Source: DSQQ01 sp964443075 (GTDB lineage: Bacteria > Chloroflexota > Anaerolineae > 4572-78 > J111). From it: a stretch of 64,000 bases of DNA. The position numbers and the translations under genes were made by a program. Numbering within the stretch: position 1 is the stretch's first letter; each line of letters begins with the position of its first letter. Below are positions 17,302 through 25,606 of this stretch, piece after piece. The notes below the pieces were generated by a model, which was not told where the DNA came from, did not search any database, and was given only the letters and a program-made list of their open reading frames with translations. The stretch spans positions 11,116 to 75,115 of the forward strand of contig CAYUCB010000002.1 in assembly GCA_964443075.1 (NCBI GenBank), read 5' to 3'.

Positions 17302-17580
17302 TTAATTTATCTGATGCGCATTTTCCAAATCATTGATTCGCTGGGTTAAAAGCTGTACCTGTTGGCGCAATACGGCCACTTCATCAAGAGTGGTGGGCGG
17401 AGATAACTGCGCCGGGTTAAAATGTACCACAGATATTTGCTCTGTCACCCCATTTAGCCCTTCTTGGAAGGCCTCAAGTTGTTTAAGGTTATAATCCAGA
17501 GTATTAAAAACCATTTCGGCGAAACTTTGCGTAAGTTGCTCTAAAAACTTAAACCCCACCTGGGGTGATACTTGATACAT
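17302..17580 (-). CDS. small helical phasin-like protein
   Basis: 92 residues from ATG 17580, chosen because AAGGAGG stands at ideal distance; an upstream in-frame start lacks this. Residues 1-55 are amphipathic helix (VGFKFLEQLTQSFAEMVFNT), and the C-terminus is a leucine-zipper-like coiled coil (EVAVLRQQVQLLTQRINDLE, residues 67-86). The arrangement resembles phasins and the PhaE/PhaR type of polyhydroxyalkanoate synthase subunits, but no other PHA gene is nearby, so this is only a structural resemblance. A TATAAT -10 box lies at 17637-17642. Confidence 0.6.
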   Translation of the reverse strand: MYQVSPQVGFKFLEQLTQSFAEMVFNTLDYNLKQLEAFQEGLNGVTEQISVVHFNPAQLSPPTTLDEVAVLRQQVQLLTQRINDLENAHQIN

Positions 17581-17708
17581 TACGTTGTACCTCCTTGTAA
17601 CCACGTATGATCCTCAAGAATAATAAGTCGGAGTGTATTATAACAAAATTTAGTTACAACTGAGTTGCAAAAAGATGGGGAGAGGGAAGATAGAGGATAA
17701 ACAGTTAT

Positions 17709-19901
17709 TCAGTTATCCACTTCTTTAGCTGGCCGGTTTACTGGTTTGATGCTGGCTTCATCCCTTAAACCATTAAACGCGGCCCTGGCTTCGGCCAGGG
17801 TGCTGGTATCCGGCGCTTCGGGGCGATAAGCGGCAATCTCGACGGCGTGAGTGAGCCGGGCCAGGGCGGGAAAGCGGCTCAGGCTGGCCGCGTATTCGTC
17901 CAGGGTTTCCCAGGCTTCTCGCTTGCGGAATTTACGCCGGGCTAACAGCCTAATTCCTTGCTCATACAACTTTAAGATCATCAGGCGAGTCTGGTTTGGG
18001 GGCATCAGGCTATAAGATTGACCCGATGACCTACCCCATCTCGGCTTGAGCCAACGCCACAAATAATAAAATAAAACCAGCCAGCCACCGACAAGGGCCA
18101 TCAACCCCAAAAACGGGGCTACAGCCACCACCCCGGCCACTCCACCCGAAACCAGGTCGGCTACCGGCAGTTCGATGCCTAAAAATTCAGCGCCGCTAAA
18201 AATCCAGGTTTGCACCGGGGTGGGGTAGGGCTGCGGCGTCCAGCCGGGGGTAGGGTCAAATGGCACCCAGCCATAAGCGGGAAAGTAAACCTCGGCCCAG
18301 GAGTGAGCGTGGTTAAGCCGCACCTCGTAATAACCGGTCAAAGGGTTATAATCGCCAGAGCCGTAACCGGTGACCAGCCGGGCCGGAATACCCAGCGACC
18401 GGGCCATCACCACCAGAGCGGTGGCATATTGTTCGCACACCCCTTCTTTATCCTCAAACAAAAAGGTGTCTACTACTTCTGCGCCGGGTGGGTGGGGCGG
18501 AGGGAAGAAGTTATAAGGGTAAGTGGTCAGCAGGTGGTTAGTCAGCGCCATCACTTTATCGTAATTGTTAGCGTGGGGAGCAGTCAAATTAAGGGCCAAT
18601 TGTTTGACCCGCTCCGAAATGTTAGCGGGCAATTGCCGGTAACGGGGGACAATTTCCGGCGGGTAAGTTGTCCCGGCCTGGCGCAGTTTGTCCGGGTCAA
18701 AATCGGGCCGGTAAGAAACCACACTATAGGTCATCCCCGGTTTGAGCGTATCCGGCAGGCGAATGGCGTCGCCGGAATCAATGCTGGCGGTTTCGGCCAC
18801 AATATACAATTCTGCCGGGCGATAGGCGGCAAAAATCAGGTTGGGTTGTTCGCGCACGATGGTAAAGGATTGCACAATTTGCTGCTCGGCGGACGAGGGA
18901 GCGGCAACGGCCAGCACGGGCGAGCCGAGGGGCGGGTCAATTTGAAAGTAGACCCCCTGGCGGCGGGGTAAGGGGGTCAGGCTGGGGTCGCTCTGCTGCC
19001 AGCTATCGCCGGTATAAAAATCAAAGCTGTGACTGCGCCAATAACTGCGGCTGGGACTGCGCACATACATCACGATCTCATCGCTCAAGCCGCCGCGATA
19101 GCGCAAATCCAGGGTCGAATCGAAGCCGTAAAAATAGTCGCCGGTGTCATTGCTCCAACCGTTAACCTGTACCAATGGCAAGCCAGGGTTAATCACCTGC
19201 GCTTTAATGCCGCCGCGCAAGGGGATATTGATACTAAACGGCGGCACAATGGGGCGGCCGGCAAAGCGGGGAGTAAAGAGAAAGGCGACACACAGGGCCA
19301 GCAGCGCCGCCAGGCCAAAACTCAGGCCGAACCAAAATAGCCGCCAGCGGTGGCGAGTCTGCCCGGCCAGGGCAGATGTAGGTTTTAAACGGGCGGCTTT
19401 AGCGGCATCTTCAGCTTCGGCGGTGTAAAAAACAGCCAGCACCAGCCCGGCAAAAAGGATAAGGTACAACCCTAACTCGGCGGTGCGGCTGAGCGAGGCG
19501 GCAATATACAGATTTGCCAGGCTGATGAACAGGGTATTAAACAGGCTGCGGCGGTAACGCAGGTCAAAACTGGTGATGGCCTGAGTAAAAATGGCAAATT
19601 GCGCTTGGGGCAGAGTAGCTCCGGCAACCAGGCCCACACACAGCCACAGCAAGGCCAGGTGAATGGCGGCAAATATGAACCAGCGCACCAGCCGGCCGCC
19701 GCCGTTCCGGTAGCGATAACTATACCAATGGCCCAGGCCTATGCCGACTGCCGCCAGCAGCACCGGCAGTCCCAACGGGGCCACTCGTACCAGGGCCAGC
19801 AGCGGGATTAACATGGCCGCCAACACCAACCCCCGCAGCCGCAGCGACGGTTCGGGGAAGGTATTTGCCGGAAATAGTTTTTGTTTGAGCAGGGTTAGCA
19901 T
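17709..19901 (-). CDS. TgpA-like transglutaminase-domain membrane protein
   Basis: 730 residues. Five or six membrane spans fill residues 20-215 (DUF3488-like). The extracytoplasmic transglutaminase core follows, with catalytic Cys in EGVCEQYATA near residue 489, His in NHAHSWAEVYF near 533 and Asp in FDPTPGW near 550. One more membrane span (about 595-620) leads to a cytoplasmic tail of DUF4129 type (AYRPEAPDTSTLAEARAAF). The start codon lies 3 bases after the DUF58 gene stop. MoxR, DUF58 and TgpA together form a widespread operon of unknown exact function, probably in envelope protein processing or assembly. Confidence 0.9.
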   Translation of the reverse strand: MLTLLKQKLFPANTFPEPSLRLRGLVLAAMLIPLLALVRVAPLGLPVLLAAVGIGLGHWYSYRYRNGGGRLVRWFIFAAIHLALLWLCVGLVAGATLPQAQFAIFTQAITSFDLRYRRSLFNTLFISLANLYIAASLSRTAELGLYLILFAGLVLAVFYTAEAEDAAKAARLKPTSALAGQTRHRWRLFWFGLSFGLAALLALCVAFLFTPRFAGRPIVPPFSINIPLRGGIKAQVINPGLPLVQVNGWSNDTGDYFYGFDSTLDLRYRGGLSDEIVMYVRSPSRSYWRSHSFDFYTGDSWQQSDPSLTPLPRRQGVYFQIDPPLGSPVLAVAAPSSAEQQIVQSFTIVREQPNLIFAAYRPAELYIVAETASIDSGDAIRLPDTLKPGMTYSVVSYRPDFDPDKLRQAGTTYPPEIVPRYRQLPANISERVKQLALNLTAPHANNYDKVMALTNHLLTTYPYNFFPPPHPPGAEVVDTFLFEDKEGVCEQYATALVVMARSLGIPARLVTGYGSGDYNPLTGYYEVRLNHAHSWAEVYFPAYGWVPFDPTPGWTPQPYPTPVQTWIFSGAEFLGIELPVADLVSGGVAGVVAVAPFLGLMALVGGWLVLFYYLWRWLKPRWGRSSGQSYSLMPPNQTRLMILKLYEQGIRLLARRKFRKREAWETLDEYAASLSRFPALARLTHAVEIAAYRPEAPDTSTLAEARAAFNGLRDEASIKPVNRPAKEVDN

Positions 19902-19904
19902 AGG

Positions 19905-21143
19905 CTATAATCTATCCAACACCTCAACCCAGTTGTAGGGGCTGACCGCTTTAACCTCCAGCCCACTCACCGCAGCCAGCGGGAAGAGCGCCCCATCGGG
20001 GGTGATAAAGAGGGCCAGGGCACGGCGGCTTCGCCGGGGCAGGGTGAGCAGAGCGCGAAACGTCGTCTCGTCCGGGCGGCTAATCAGCGCCACCACGTAA
20101 CTTGTTCCGGTCAGGCTATTTAATACATGCGAGAGCGGCTCCTGACCATCGTTTTCTACTTTGGCCAGGTAGGTAAGAATGGCCCACCAACTTAAGGGCG
20201 TAGCCGGGGGGGTCCATTTTTTGCTGGAGCCAGCCAGATAGAAGGGCATTTTTTGCCGGATGGCATAGTAGCCCAAACTGGCGGCAATCCGCACGGCGGT
20301 TTCAAAGGTGGAATATTTGCCTTCACCTACATTGCTGCCGGTAGATAAATCTAACACGACGGTGAGGGTGGGTTGGTCTTCATCACTAAATTCCTTAACC
20401 ACCAGACGCCCGGCCCGGGCGGTGCTGCGCCAATGCACCTGCCGCAGCGAGTCGCCGGGGCGATACTCGCGCGTGCCAATGACCTGCGTGCCCAAGCCAA
20501 CTCGCACGGTTTGCCGTTCGGCCCACTCGCTTTTTTCAAAGGCGCGCAGCCGTTTGAGCGGCCGGTAAGCAGGGTAAATCAGGGCTGAGGTAGGCGCAGA
20601 CAGGGTGCGCCGGGTGCGAAACAGCCCAAACGGGCCACGAGAGTACAGGGGTAGCGAGTCAAAATGGTATAAACCGCGCCGGTCGCACACTGTTTGGTAA
20701 GTTAAATGGCTAGTTTGGCCCTTAAATAGAGCAGGGATGAAAAAAGACTGACGCCGGTCATCCGCCGGGGCCAGGGGACAGTGTTCCAGGCCGCTCACCA
20801 TCAAGGCCGGCCGCCAGCCGCGATGTTCAAAGCGCAGACTGATTTCAATAAGGTCATCTTCGTGAAAGGTGGGGGGAGACAGGTCAGGTTCAGCTGACTC
20901 AAGCCCAACTTCGATGGGTTTGAGAAGCGCTTCAGGGCTTTTAGAGCCATCCGCCGCCGGGTGACCCAAAAGGCGCTGCCCCTGGATAGGCTTGAGCATC
21001 CGCCAGGAGTAGAGGGCCGCCACGCCTAACAACGCCACCAGGCCATCGGTGATAAGGTAAACCCAGCCCACCTGGGTTTGGTTGGCTAAAAAGTAGAGGA
21101 TAAGGGCCACCATGAACAAGGCCCAGGCTCGCCGGGTAGGCAT
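19905..21143 (-). CDS. DUF58 domain membrane protein
   Basis: 412 residues. Two N-terminal membrane spans (residues 7-45) precede a long domain that contains the DUF58 signature IGTREYRPGDSLRQVHWRS (near residue 222), followed by a degenerate von Willebrand factor A-like strand LTVVLDLSTGSNVGEG with an incomplete metal site. DUF58 proteins are partners of MoxR AAA ATPases. The gene stands between moxR-like and tgpA-like genes on the same strand, separated from moxR by 153 bases that carry a palindromic repeat. Confidence 0.9.
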   Translation of the reverse strand: MPTRRAWALFMVALILYFLANQTQVGWVYLITDGLVALLGVAALYSWRMLKPIQGQRLLGHPAADGSKSPEALLKPIEVGLESAEPDLSPPTFHEDDLIEISLRFEHRGWRPALMVSGLEHCPLAPADDRRQSFFIPALFKGQTSHLTYQTVCDRRGLYHFDSLPLYSRGPFGLFRTRRTLSAPTSALIYPAYRPLKRLRAFEKSEWAERQTVRVGLGTQVIGTREYRPGDSLRQVHWRSTARAGRLVVKEFSDEDQPTLTVVLDLSTGSNVGEGKYSTFETAVRIAASLGYYAIRQKMPFYLAGSSKKWTPPATPLSWWAILTYLAKVENDGQEPLSHVLNSLTGTSYVVALISRPDETTFRALLTLPRRSRRALALFITPDGALFPLAAVSGLEVKAVSPYNWVEVLDRL

Positions 21144-21159
21144 TCTGTTTCCTTATAAA

Positions 21160-21285
21160 TATACAGAAAAGTTTTTTCCTGAAATCAGGTAGCAAAGTAG
21201 CAAGTAACACACCCCTTTGGGTACGCTGAAGGGCGGCCTGCTACATGCTACCTTGTTACTTTGCTTCTGGTGAAAACTTTTCCAG
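21160..21285. repeat. palindromic repeat between moxR-like and DUF58 genes
   Basis: GAAAAGTTTTTTCC (about 21167-21180) is inverted at 21270-21283 (GGTGAAAACTTTTCC), and AGGTAGCAAAGTAGCAAGTAAC (about 21187-21207) is inverted against GCTACATGCTACCTTGTTAC (21240-21259 region). A fragment AGGTAACAAAGTAGCAAGAC occurs also at 4541-4560. It may reduce read-through within the operon. Confidence 0.5.
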
Positions 21286-21296
21286 AGGATTGTATT

Positions 21297-22280
21297 TTAT
21301 ACCGGGATGGCAATAGTTTTTAGAATCGTTTCCACAATCTGGTGGGCCGACTCGCCAGAACGCTCGTGGGTGATGAGCCGGTGGGCCAAGACGCTCCCGG
21401 CTACAGTTTTGATGTCGTCGGGAGTCACAAAGCTGCGGTGATTGAGTAAGGCCATTGCCTGGGCCGCCCGCTGTAAGGCCACGCCGCCACGCGGGCTGAC
21501 CCCCAGCAGTACATCGGGATGATTACGGGTAGCGGTTAAAAGGTGGACGATATATTCTTTAAGGGGCCGCACAACACTCATACTTTGAACCAATTCCTGC
21601 AAAGCCAACACGTCAACCGGAGAAAGAACGGCCGGCAGGTGGGTCAATGGGTCTTCCTGTTGTTCCCGTTCCAAAATGAGCACCTCGTCGTTAAAATGGG
21701 GGTAGCCCAGGCTGAGAGAGATGAGAAAACGGTCGAGCTGGGCTTCGGGCAGGGGGAAGGTGCCGGCGGTTTCAACCGGGTTTTGGGTGGCGATGAGAAA
21801 AAACGGTTCTTCCAGTTGGTAGCGTTGGCCGTCTACCGTTACCTGGCGCTCGGCCATGCTTTCCAGCAGGCTGGATTGGGTGCGGGGGGTGGCCCGGTTA
21901 ATTTCATCCACCAGTACAAACTGGGCAAAGAGTGGGCCGGGCATAAAAACAAATTGCTGCTCTTTTTGGTTGTAGATGGACACGCCGGTGATGTCGCTGG
22001 GCAGTAAATCGGGGGTGCATTGCACCCGCTTAAAACTGGCGCTGATGGATTTGGCCAGGGCTTTGGCGACCAAAGTTTTGCCCACGCCGGGCACATCTTC
22101 CAGGAGCAGATGGCCGCGCCCCAACAGGGCGGTTAAGATGAGTTTGAGGGTTTGGGGCTGCACTACCGCCGCCTGATTGACGTTGGCTTGCAGCCGGTCA
22201 ATGATCTGGCCGGCCTGGGTCAGAGTGACGGCCGGGGTGGGTGGCAAAGGGTAAGGCAGCGTTGGTTTGAGGGTATTCAT
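21297..22280 (-). CDS. MoxR-family AAA+ ATPase
   Basis: 327 residues from ATG 22280. Walker A is in LLEDVPGVGKTLVAKALA near residue 58, Walker B in FVLVDEINRATPRTQS near 120, followed by sensor 1 (FFLIATQNPVE) and the arginine-rich SPRGGVALQRAAQ region near 268. MoxR ATPases act as chaperones that mature or activate partner complexes, often with VWA or DUF58 proteins, which fits the genes downstream. An upstream TTG (22316) is possible, but it overlaps the -35 box of a promoter that places the ATG in a leaderless transcript. Confidence 0.92.
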   Translation of the reverse strand: MNTLKPTLPYPLPPTPAVTLTQAGQIIDRLQANVNQAAVVQPQTLKLILTALLGRGHLLLEDVPGVGKTLVAKALAKSISASFKRVQCTPDLLPSDITGVSIYNQKEQQFVFMPGPLFAQFVLVDEINRATPRTQSSLLESMAERQVTVDGQRYQLEEPFFLIATQNPVETAGTFPLPEAQLDRFLISLSLGYPHFNDEVLILEREQQEDPLTHLPAVLSPVDVLALQELVQSMSVVRPLKEYIVHLLTATRNHPDVLLGVSPRGGVALQRAAQAMALLNHRSFVTPDDIKTVAGSVLAHRLITHERSGESAHQIVETILKTIAIPV

Positions 22281-22287
22281 GGCTGAA

Positions 22288-22316
22288 ATTATAGATTTGA
22301 GAGTCAGCCCCGCCAA
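22288..22316 (-). promoter_or_regulatory. promoter for leaderless moxR-DUF58-tgpA transcript
   Basis: On the minus strand TTGGCG (22316-22311) and a consensus TATAAT (22293-22288) are 17 bases apart. The -10 box ends only 7 bases before the ATG at 22280, and no Shine-Dalgarno sequence is present, so the message would start at or near the start codon. Confidence 0.6.
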
Positions 22317-22340
22317 ATTTTGGTTAAAGATTGCGGCCGG

Positions 22341-22976
22341 TTAACGATACCATTTTTCTTTAGCGGTCAGGTTATCCAGAATACGTTGTTTAATCGAGAT
22401 AAAATCTGGCTCAAACCGCACAAAATCAAGATTATCGGTGGGGATGGTGAGCAGGGGGCAGAGGGTAAAATCTTCGCTCCAGGCGTTGTAGAGTTCATTC
22501 AACTGCTGAAGGTAAAGGGGGGAAACTTCGCGCTCAAAATCGCGGCCCCGGCGATGGATGCGCTCAATGAGGGTGGGCACGCTGGCTTTGAGGTAAACAA
22601 TCAGGTCAGGGTAGGGTAGCAGCTGGCTAAACTCCTCATACAGGCTGCGATAAACCTGATAATCGCGCGGCAGCATACTCCCTCGCTGATACAGGTTTGC
22701 GGCAAAAATTTCGGCATCTTCGTAAATACTGCGGTCTTGCACCACCGCCTGAGGGTGGGAAAGAATTTCGCGCTGGCAGCGCAGCCGGCGCGAGAGGAAA
22801 AATATCTGCGAGTGAAAGCTCCACTCGCGCATATTCTTGTAAAAATCCGTCAGGTAGGGGTTATCGTCAACCGCTTCATAAAAAGGAGTCCAGCCCAGGT
22901 GGTCGGCCAACAGGCGAGTCAGGGTGCTTTTACCCACGCCAATATTACCAGCAAGAGCAACCAGATATTTTGTCAT
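22341..22976 (-). CDS. deoxynucleoside kinase
   Basis: 211 residues from ATG 22976, preceded by AAAGGAG; an upstream extension falls in a repeat and is rejected. P-loop ALAGNIGVGKST (residues 7-18), the conserved acidic residue in FYEAVDDNPY, and the DRS motif in VVQDRSIYEDAEIF (near residue 82) identify the deoxyadenosine/deoxyguanosine kinase family. ERIHRRGRDFER near 140 is the LID region. The enzyme phosphorylates deoxynucleosides for salvage in the cytoplasm. It is separate from the moxR operon, whose promoter lies downstream of its stop. Confidence 0.92.
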   Translation of the reverse strand: MTKYLVALAGNIGVGKSTLTRLLADHLGWTPFYEAVDDNPYLTDFYKNMREWSFHSQIFFLSRRLRCQREILSHPQAVVQDRSIYEDAEIFAANLYQRGSMLPRDYQVYRSLYEEFSQLLPYPDLIVYLKASVPTLIERIHRRGRDFEREVSPLYLQQLNELYNAWSEDFTLCPLLTIPTDNLDFVRFEPDFISIKQRILDNLTAKEKWYR

Positions 22977-22996
22977 ACTATCTCCTTTGGAAATAG

Positions 22997-23088
22997 CCCT
23001 CACCCCCCAAACCCCTTCTCCCCTCACCCCTTCGGGTGCGCCGAAGGGCGTGGGAGAGGGGGAGTCGCGTTAGCGACGGGGGTGAGGG
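22997..23088. repeat. GC-rich palindrome of CCCTCACCCCC type
   Basis: CCCTCACCCCC (22997-23007) and GGGGGTGAGGG (23078-23088) are perfect inverted copies; inside, CCCTTCGGGTGCGCCGAAGGG forms a second hairpin. A similar style of dispersed repeat is common in large bacterial genomes; its family in this genome cannot be judged from one copy. Confidence 0.65.
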
Positions 23089-23145
23089 AGAATTTTCATC
23101 AGCGGTGGTGTACCGCAGGCGCGTAACGATTCCTTTGTAAATTAG

Positions 23146-23617
23146 GCCGTGCAATAAAGTATACAACAGATCGGTTACAAGACAGTTGCAGCATCACCCG
23201 CGTGGTTACAAGCCTAACTGCCTGCCGCATAAAAAACCGCCACAACGTCATTGTTGTAGCGGTTACACAGGACGGTCAGATACATCACAGGGCAACCGTC
23301 GCCGTTTAAGATGATGGCAAAACAGATTAATAGACTCAGTAGATCCAATTTTTACCCGTAGCAGACGCATCCCTATGCGTCTGCGGGCGGCATCCCTATG
23401 CGTCTGCGGGCGGCATCCCTATGCGTCTGCGGGCGGCATTCCTATGCTGGCCTACAGCAAATTTGGATCCACTGAGACTTGTTCCCCAAAAAAATTATTT
23501 TTTATGGAACACAGATGAACACAGATTTCACGGATTTTCTTTGATTTTTTGACTCAATCTGTGTTTATCTGTGCAATCTGTGTCCTAACTTTCTGCATCT
23601 CTTATTCAGGAACAACT
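23146..23617. other. gene-free repeat-rich interval
   Basis: No credible open frame. It contains two repeat elements: one with flanking inverted repeats and a 23-base tandem array (23331-23482) and one bounded by GAGacTTGTTCC/GGAACAACTC ends (23474-23624). Confidence 0.6.
23331..23482. repeat. inverted-repeat-flanked element with 23-bp tandem array
   Basis: Units of 23 bases (GCATCCCTATGCGTCTGCGGGCG) start at 23367, 23390 and 23413, with a partial fourth at 23436-23447. The array is flanked by AGACTCAGTAGATCCAATTT (near 23332) and its imperfect inverse AAATTTGGATCCACTGAGACT (near 23460-23480). Each unit is itself a small palindrome (GCAT...ATGC). Confidence 0.8.
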
Positions 23618-23624
23618 CTAATGG
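23474..23624. repeat. second TIR-bounded element, overlapping the plsY stop codon
   Basis: Left end GAGACTTGTTCCCC (23474-23487), right end GGAACAACTCTAATGG (23609-23624), which is identical to the right end of the element at 6908-7025 including the bases ATGG outside it. The interior is a different inverted repeat of AACACAGAT.../...ATCTGTGTT type. The plsY stop codon (23618-23620) is provided by the element end. Confidence 0.6.
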
Positions 23625-24253
23625 TGAGACGAAACCTTAGCAATATTTTCTGATTTTCGGCCCACCTTGCGTTCGGTGCCGGCCCGCAGGCGAGCGAAGT
23701 TTTCTCGCAGGGCATAAAACATAAGCATAAGGTTCAGCACCCCAAATATAATGTAGCCATAAGGGGTAAAACCCAGCAGGGCCAAAACTGTCAACACCAC
23801 CAGGATGGCGACGGCGATAGTGGCCGACATCACCGAGGCGTAACGGCTAATCAGCAAAGCGACCAGAGCGCACCCGCCTACAATAACCGCTCCCAGCAGG
23901 GTCATCCCGGCCATTGCGGCAATGGCCGTGCCGGCGCCAACTCCACCCCGAAAGCGCAGAAAAATGGAACGATTATGGCCTAACACGGTCGCCGCAGCCG
24001 CCAGCCCCACCACCAGCGGGTCGGCCACAAACGTCAGCAAGTAAACGGGAATGAGGCCCTTGAGCATGTCGCTCATAACGGTTAGCGCCGCTGCCAGCGG
24101 CCCCACCGACCGCAGTACATTGGTGCCGCCAATCTTGCCGCTGCCGGAATGAGTGACATCAACTCCATACAGCCGGGCCACCAGGTAACCGCTGGGAATT
24201 GAGCCAAACAGGTAAGCCACAAAAATGGCGATAACCGCCAAAAGATAATTCAC
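23618..24253 (-). CDS. plsY: glycerol-3-phosphate acyltransferase (divergent PlsY)
   Basis: 211 residues with five membrane spans. PlsY motif 1 is clear (FGSIPSGYLVAR, residues 16-27), as is the GSGKIGGTNVLRSVG motif. The second motif reads GHNRSIFLRFRGGVGAGT: the usual GGKG is GGVG, so the conserved lysine of the phosphate/acyl site is missing. PlsY transfers acyl from acyl-phosphate to glycerol-3-phosphate at the membrane. The altered motif suggests a paralogue with changed activity. Its stop codon lies inside a repeat element, so the C-terminus may have been altered. Confidence 0.85.
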   Translation of the reverse strand: MNYLLAVIAIFVAYLFGSIPSGYLVARLYGVDVTHSGSGKIGGTNVLRSVGPLAAALTVMSDMLKGLIPVYLLTFVADPLVVGLAAAATVLGHNRSIFLRFRGGVGAGTAIAAMAGMTLLGAVIVGGCALVALLISRYASVMSATIAVAILVVLTVLALLGFTPYGYIIFGVLNLMLMFYALRENFARLRAGTERKVGRKSENIAKVSSHH

Positions 24254-24289
24254 AAATAATTCACCCGATAGAAGTGGTTAAGCGGGCAG

Positions 24290-24318
24290 AGTATAAGCCG
24301 AAAAAAAAGCCGTGTCAA
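24290..24318 (-). promoter_or_regulatory. sigma70-type promoter of plsY
   Basis: On the minus strand a consensus TTGACA (24318-24313), 17-base spacer and TATACT (24295-24290) lie 37 bases ahead of the plsY start. Confidence 0.8.
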
Positions 24319-24444
24319 GAAAGAATGAGGTAGGTGATGACCGGTCACAGGGGATACCGCTTACGTTTTAGAAGCTGTTTTTTTGCTTGCAAGGGATAAA
24401 TCCGCTACCTTATCTGTTATAACTTTTTATCCCCGGAGACCGCG

Positions 24445-25410
24445 ATGAAATTAAAATTGCACGATATTGTTTTAGCCCGTCAACGGCTGCAACCTTACCT
24501 GCCAGCCTCTCCCCTGGTTTACAGCGACGCGCTGAGCGAGCGCACTGGGGCCAGGGTTTGGCTCAAACTGGAAAACCGCCAGCCAACCGGCAGTTTTAAG
24601 GTTCGCGGAGCCTTGCACAAAATGATGGCCCTGGATGAAACGGCGCGGGCTAAAGGGGTGGTCACGGCCAGCGCCGGGAATCACGGCCTGGGGGTGGCTT
24701 ACGCCGCCAAACAATTGGGGGTGAGTCAGGCTACCATCTTTGTGCCCACCACCGCCCCGACGGCCAAAGTAACCAAACTGGCCCGTTTTCCGATTCAACT
24801 GCGCCAGGTGGGTCAAACCTACGAGGAGGCTCACCAGGCCGCCGAAGCCTTTGCCGCAGAAACCGGGGCCACTTATCTGGCCGCTTATGATGACCCCCAG
24901 GTGATTGCCGGAGCCGGCACGTGCGGCCTGGAACTTATGACCGACCTGCCTCAAGTGGAAGCCATTATCGTACCGGTGGGCGGCGGGGGGCTGGTGGCCG
25001 GGGTAGCCGTGGCCGCCAAAGGCATCAACCCGGCTTGCCGTATTGTGGGCGTACAGCCCGAAGCCTCACCCTCGGCCAAACTCTCGTTTGAGCAGAACCG
25101 GCCCATTGACCCCTATGACCACGCCCCGACCATCGCCGACGGTCTGGCCGGAGGTTTTGGGGCTTATCCCTTTTACCTGGCCCGCACCTTGATTGACCAG
25201 ATTTTACTCTTCAGTGAGGCTCAACTGCGCCAGGCCGTTTTTACCCTGGTTGACCAGGAACAGTTGGTGGTTGAAGCCTCCGGCGCGATTGCCATTGCCC
25301 CCTTATTGACCGGCGGGGCGGAATGGCGGGGTCAAACCATCGTCTGCATTTTGAGCGGGGCCAATATTGACAGCGGCTTGCTGGCGACTATTTTAACGGC
25401 AAAGGGGTAG
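24445..25410 (+). CDS. PLP-dependent threonine/serine dehydratase
   Basis: 321 residues from ATG 24445 (CCCGGAGACCGCG upstream). A fold-type II PLP enzyme: Schiff-base lysine in QPTGSFKVRGALHK (Lys near residue 53), SAGNHGLGVAYAAKQLG near 80, the glycine-rich phosphate loop VPVGGGGLVAGVA near 180 and CILSGANIDSG near 306. Without the C-terminal regulatory domain of biosynthetic IlvA, its length fits the catabolic or serine/threonine dehydratase group, which forms 2-oxobutyrate or pyruvate and ammonia. Some relatives act as threo-hydroxyaspartate dehydratases or serine racemases. Confidence 0.9.
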   Translation: MKLKLHDIVLARQRLQPYLPASPLVYSDALSERTGARVWLKLENRQPTGSFKVRGALHKMMALDETARAKGVVTASAGNHGLGVAYAAKQLGVSQATIFVPTTAPTAKVTKLARFPIQLRQVGQTYEEAHQAAEAFAAETGATYLAAYDDPQVIAGAGTCGLELMTDLPQVEAIIVPVGGGGLVAGVAVAAKGINPACRIVGVQPEASPSAKLSFEQNRPIDPYDHAPTIADGLAGGFGAYPFYLARTLIDQILLFSEAQLRQAVFTLVDQEQLVVEASGAIAIAPLLTGGAEWRGQTIVCILSGANIDSGLLATILTAKG

Positions 25411-25445
25411 TCACCAAATCGTAAATAGGCCGGTAGTTATCTGTC

Positions 25446-25511
25446 ACCCTTCGACAAGCTCAGGGTGCAGTTTCGGCCAAACAAGCATCCTGAGCCTGTC
25501 GAAGGATGCGG
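25446..25511. repeat. paired CTTCGACAAGCTCAGG-family palindromes
   Basis: CACCCTTCGACAAGCTCAGG (from 25446) and, facing it, GCATCCTGAGCCTGTCGAAG (from 25485) are inverted relatives of the same repeat family, with matching ends CACCC/GGGTG and GCATCC/GGATGC. Confidence 0.7.
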
Positions 25512-25606
25512 CTTAATCTTTCGTGTTTCAGATTGTTTAAACTTCATACGCAAATCTAACATAACTGCGGTATACTAAGCAGTGAAAACTGTTTAAGAGG
25601 TTGACG

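Noticed and set aside
23367..23447. possible CRISPR-like array
   Set aside because: Units are adjacent and identical without spacers; it is a tandem repeat.
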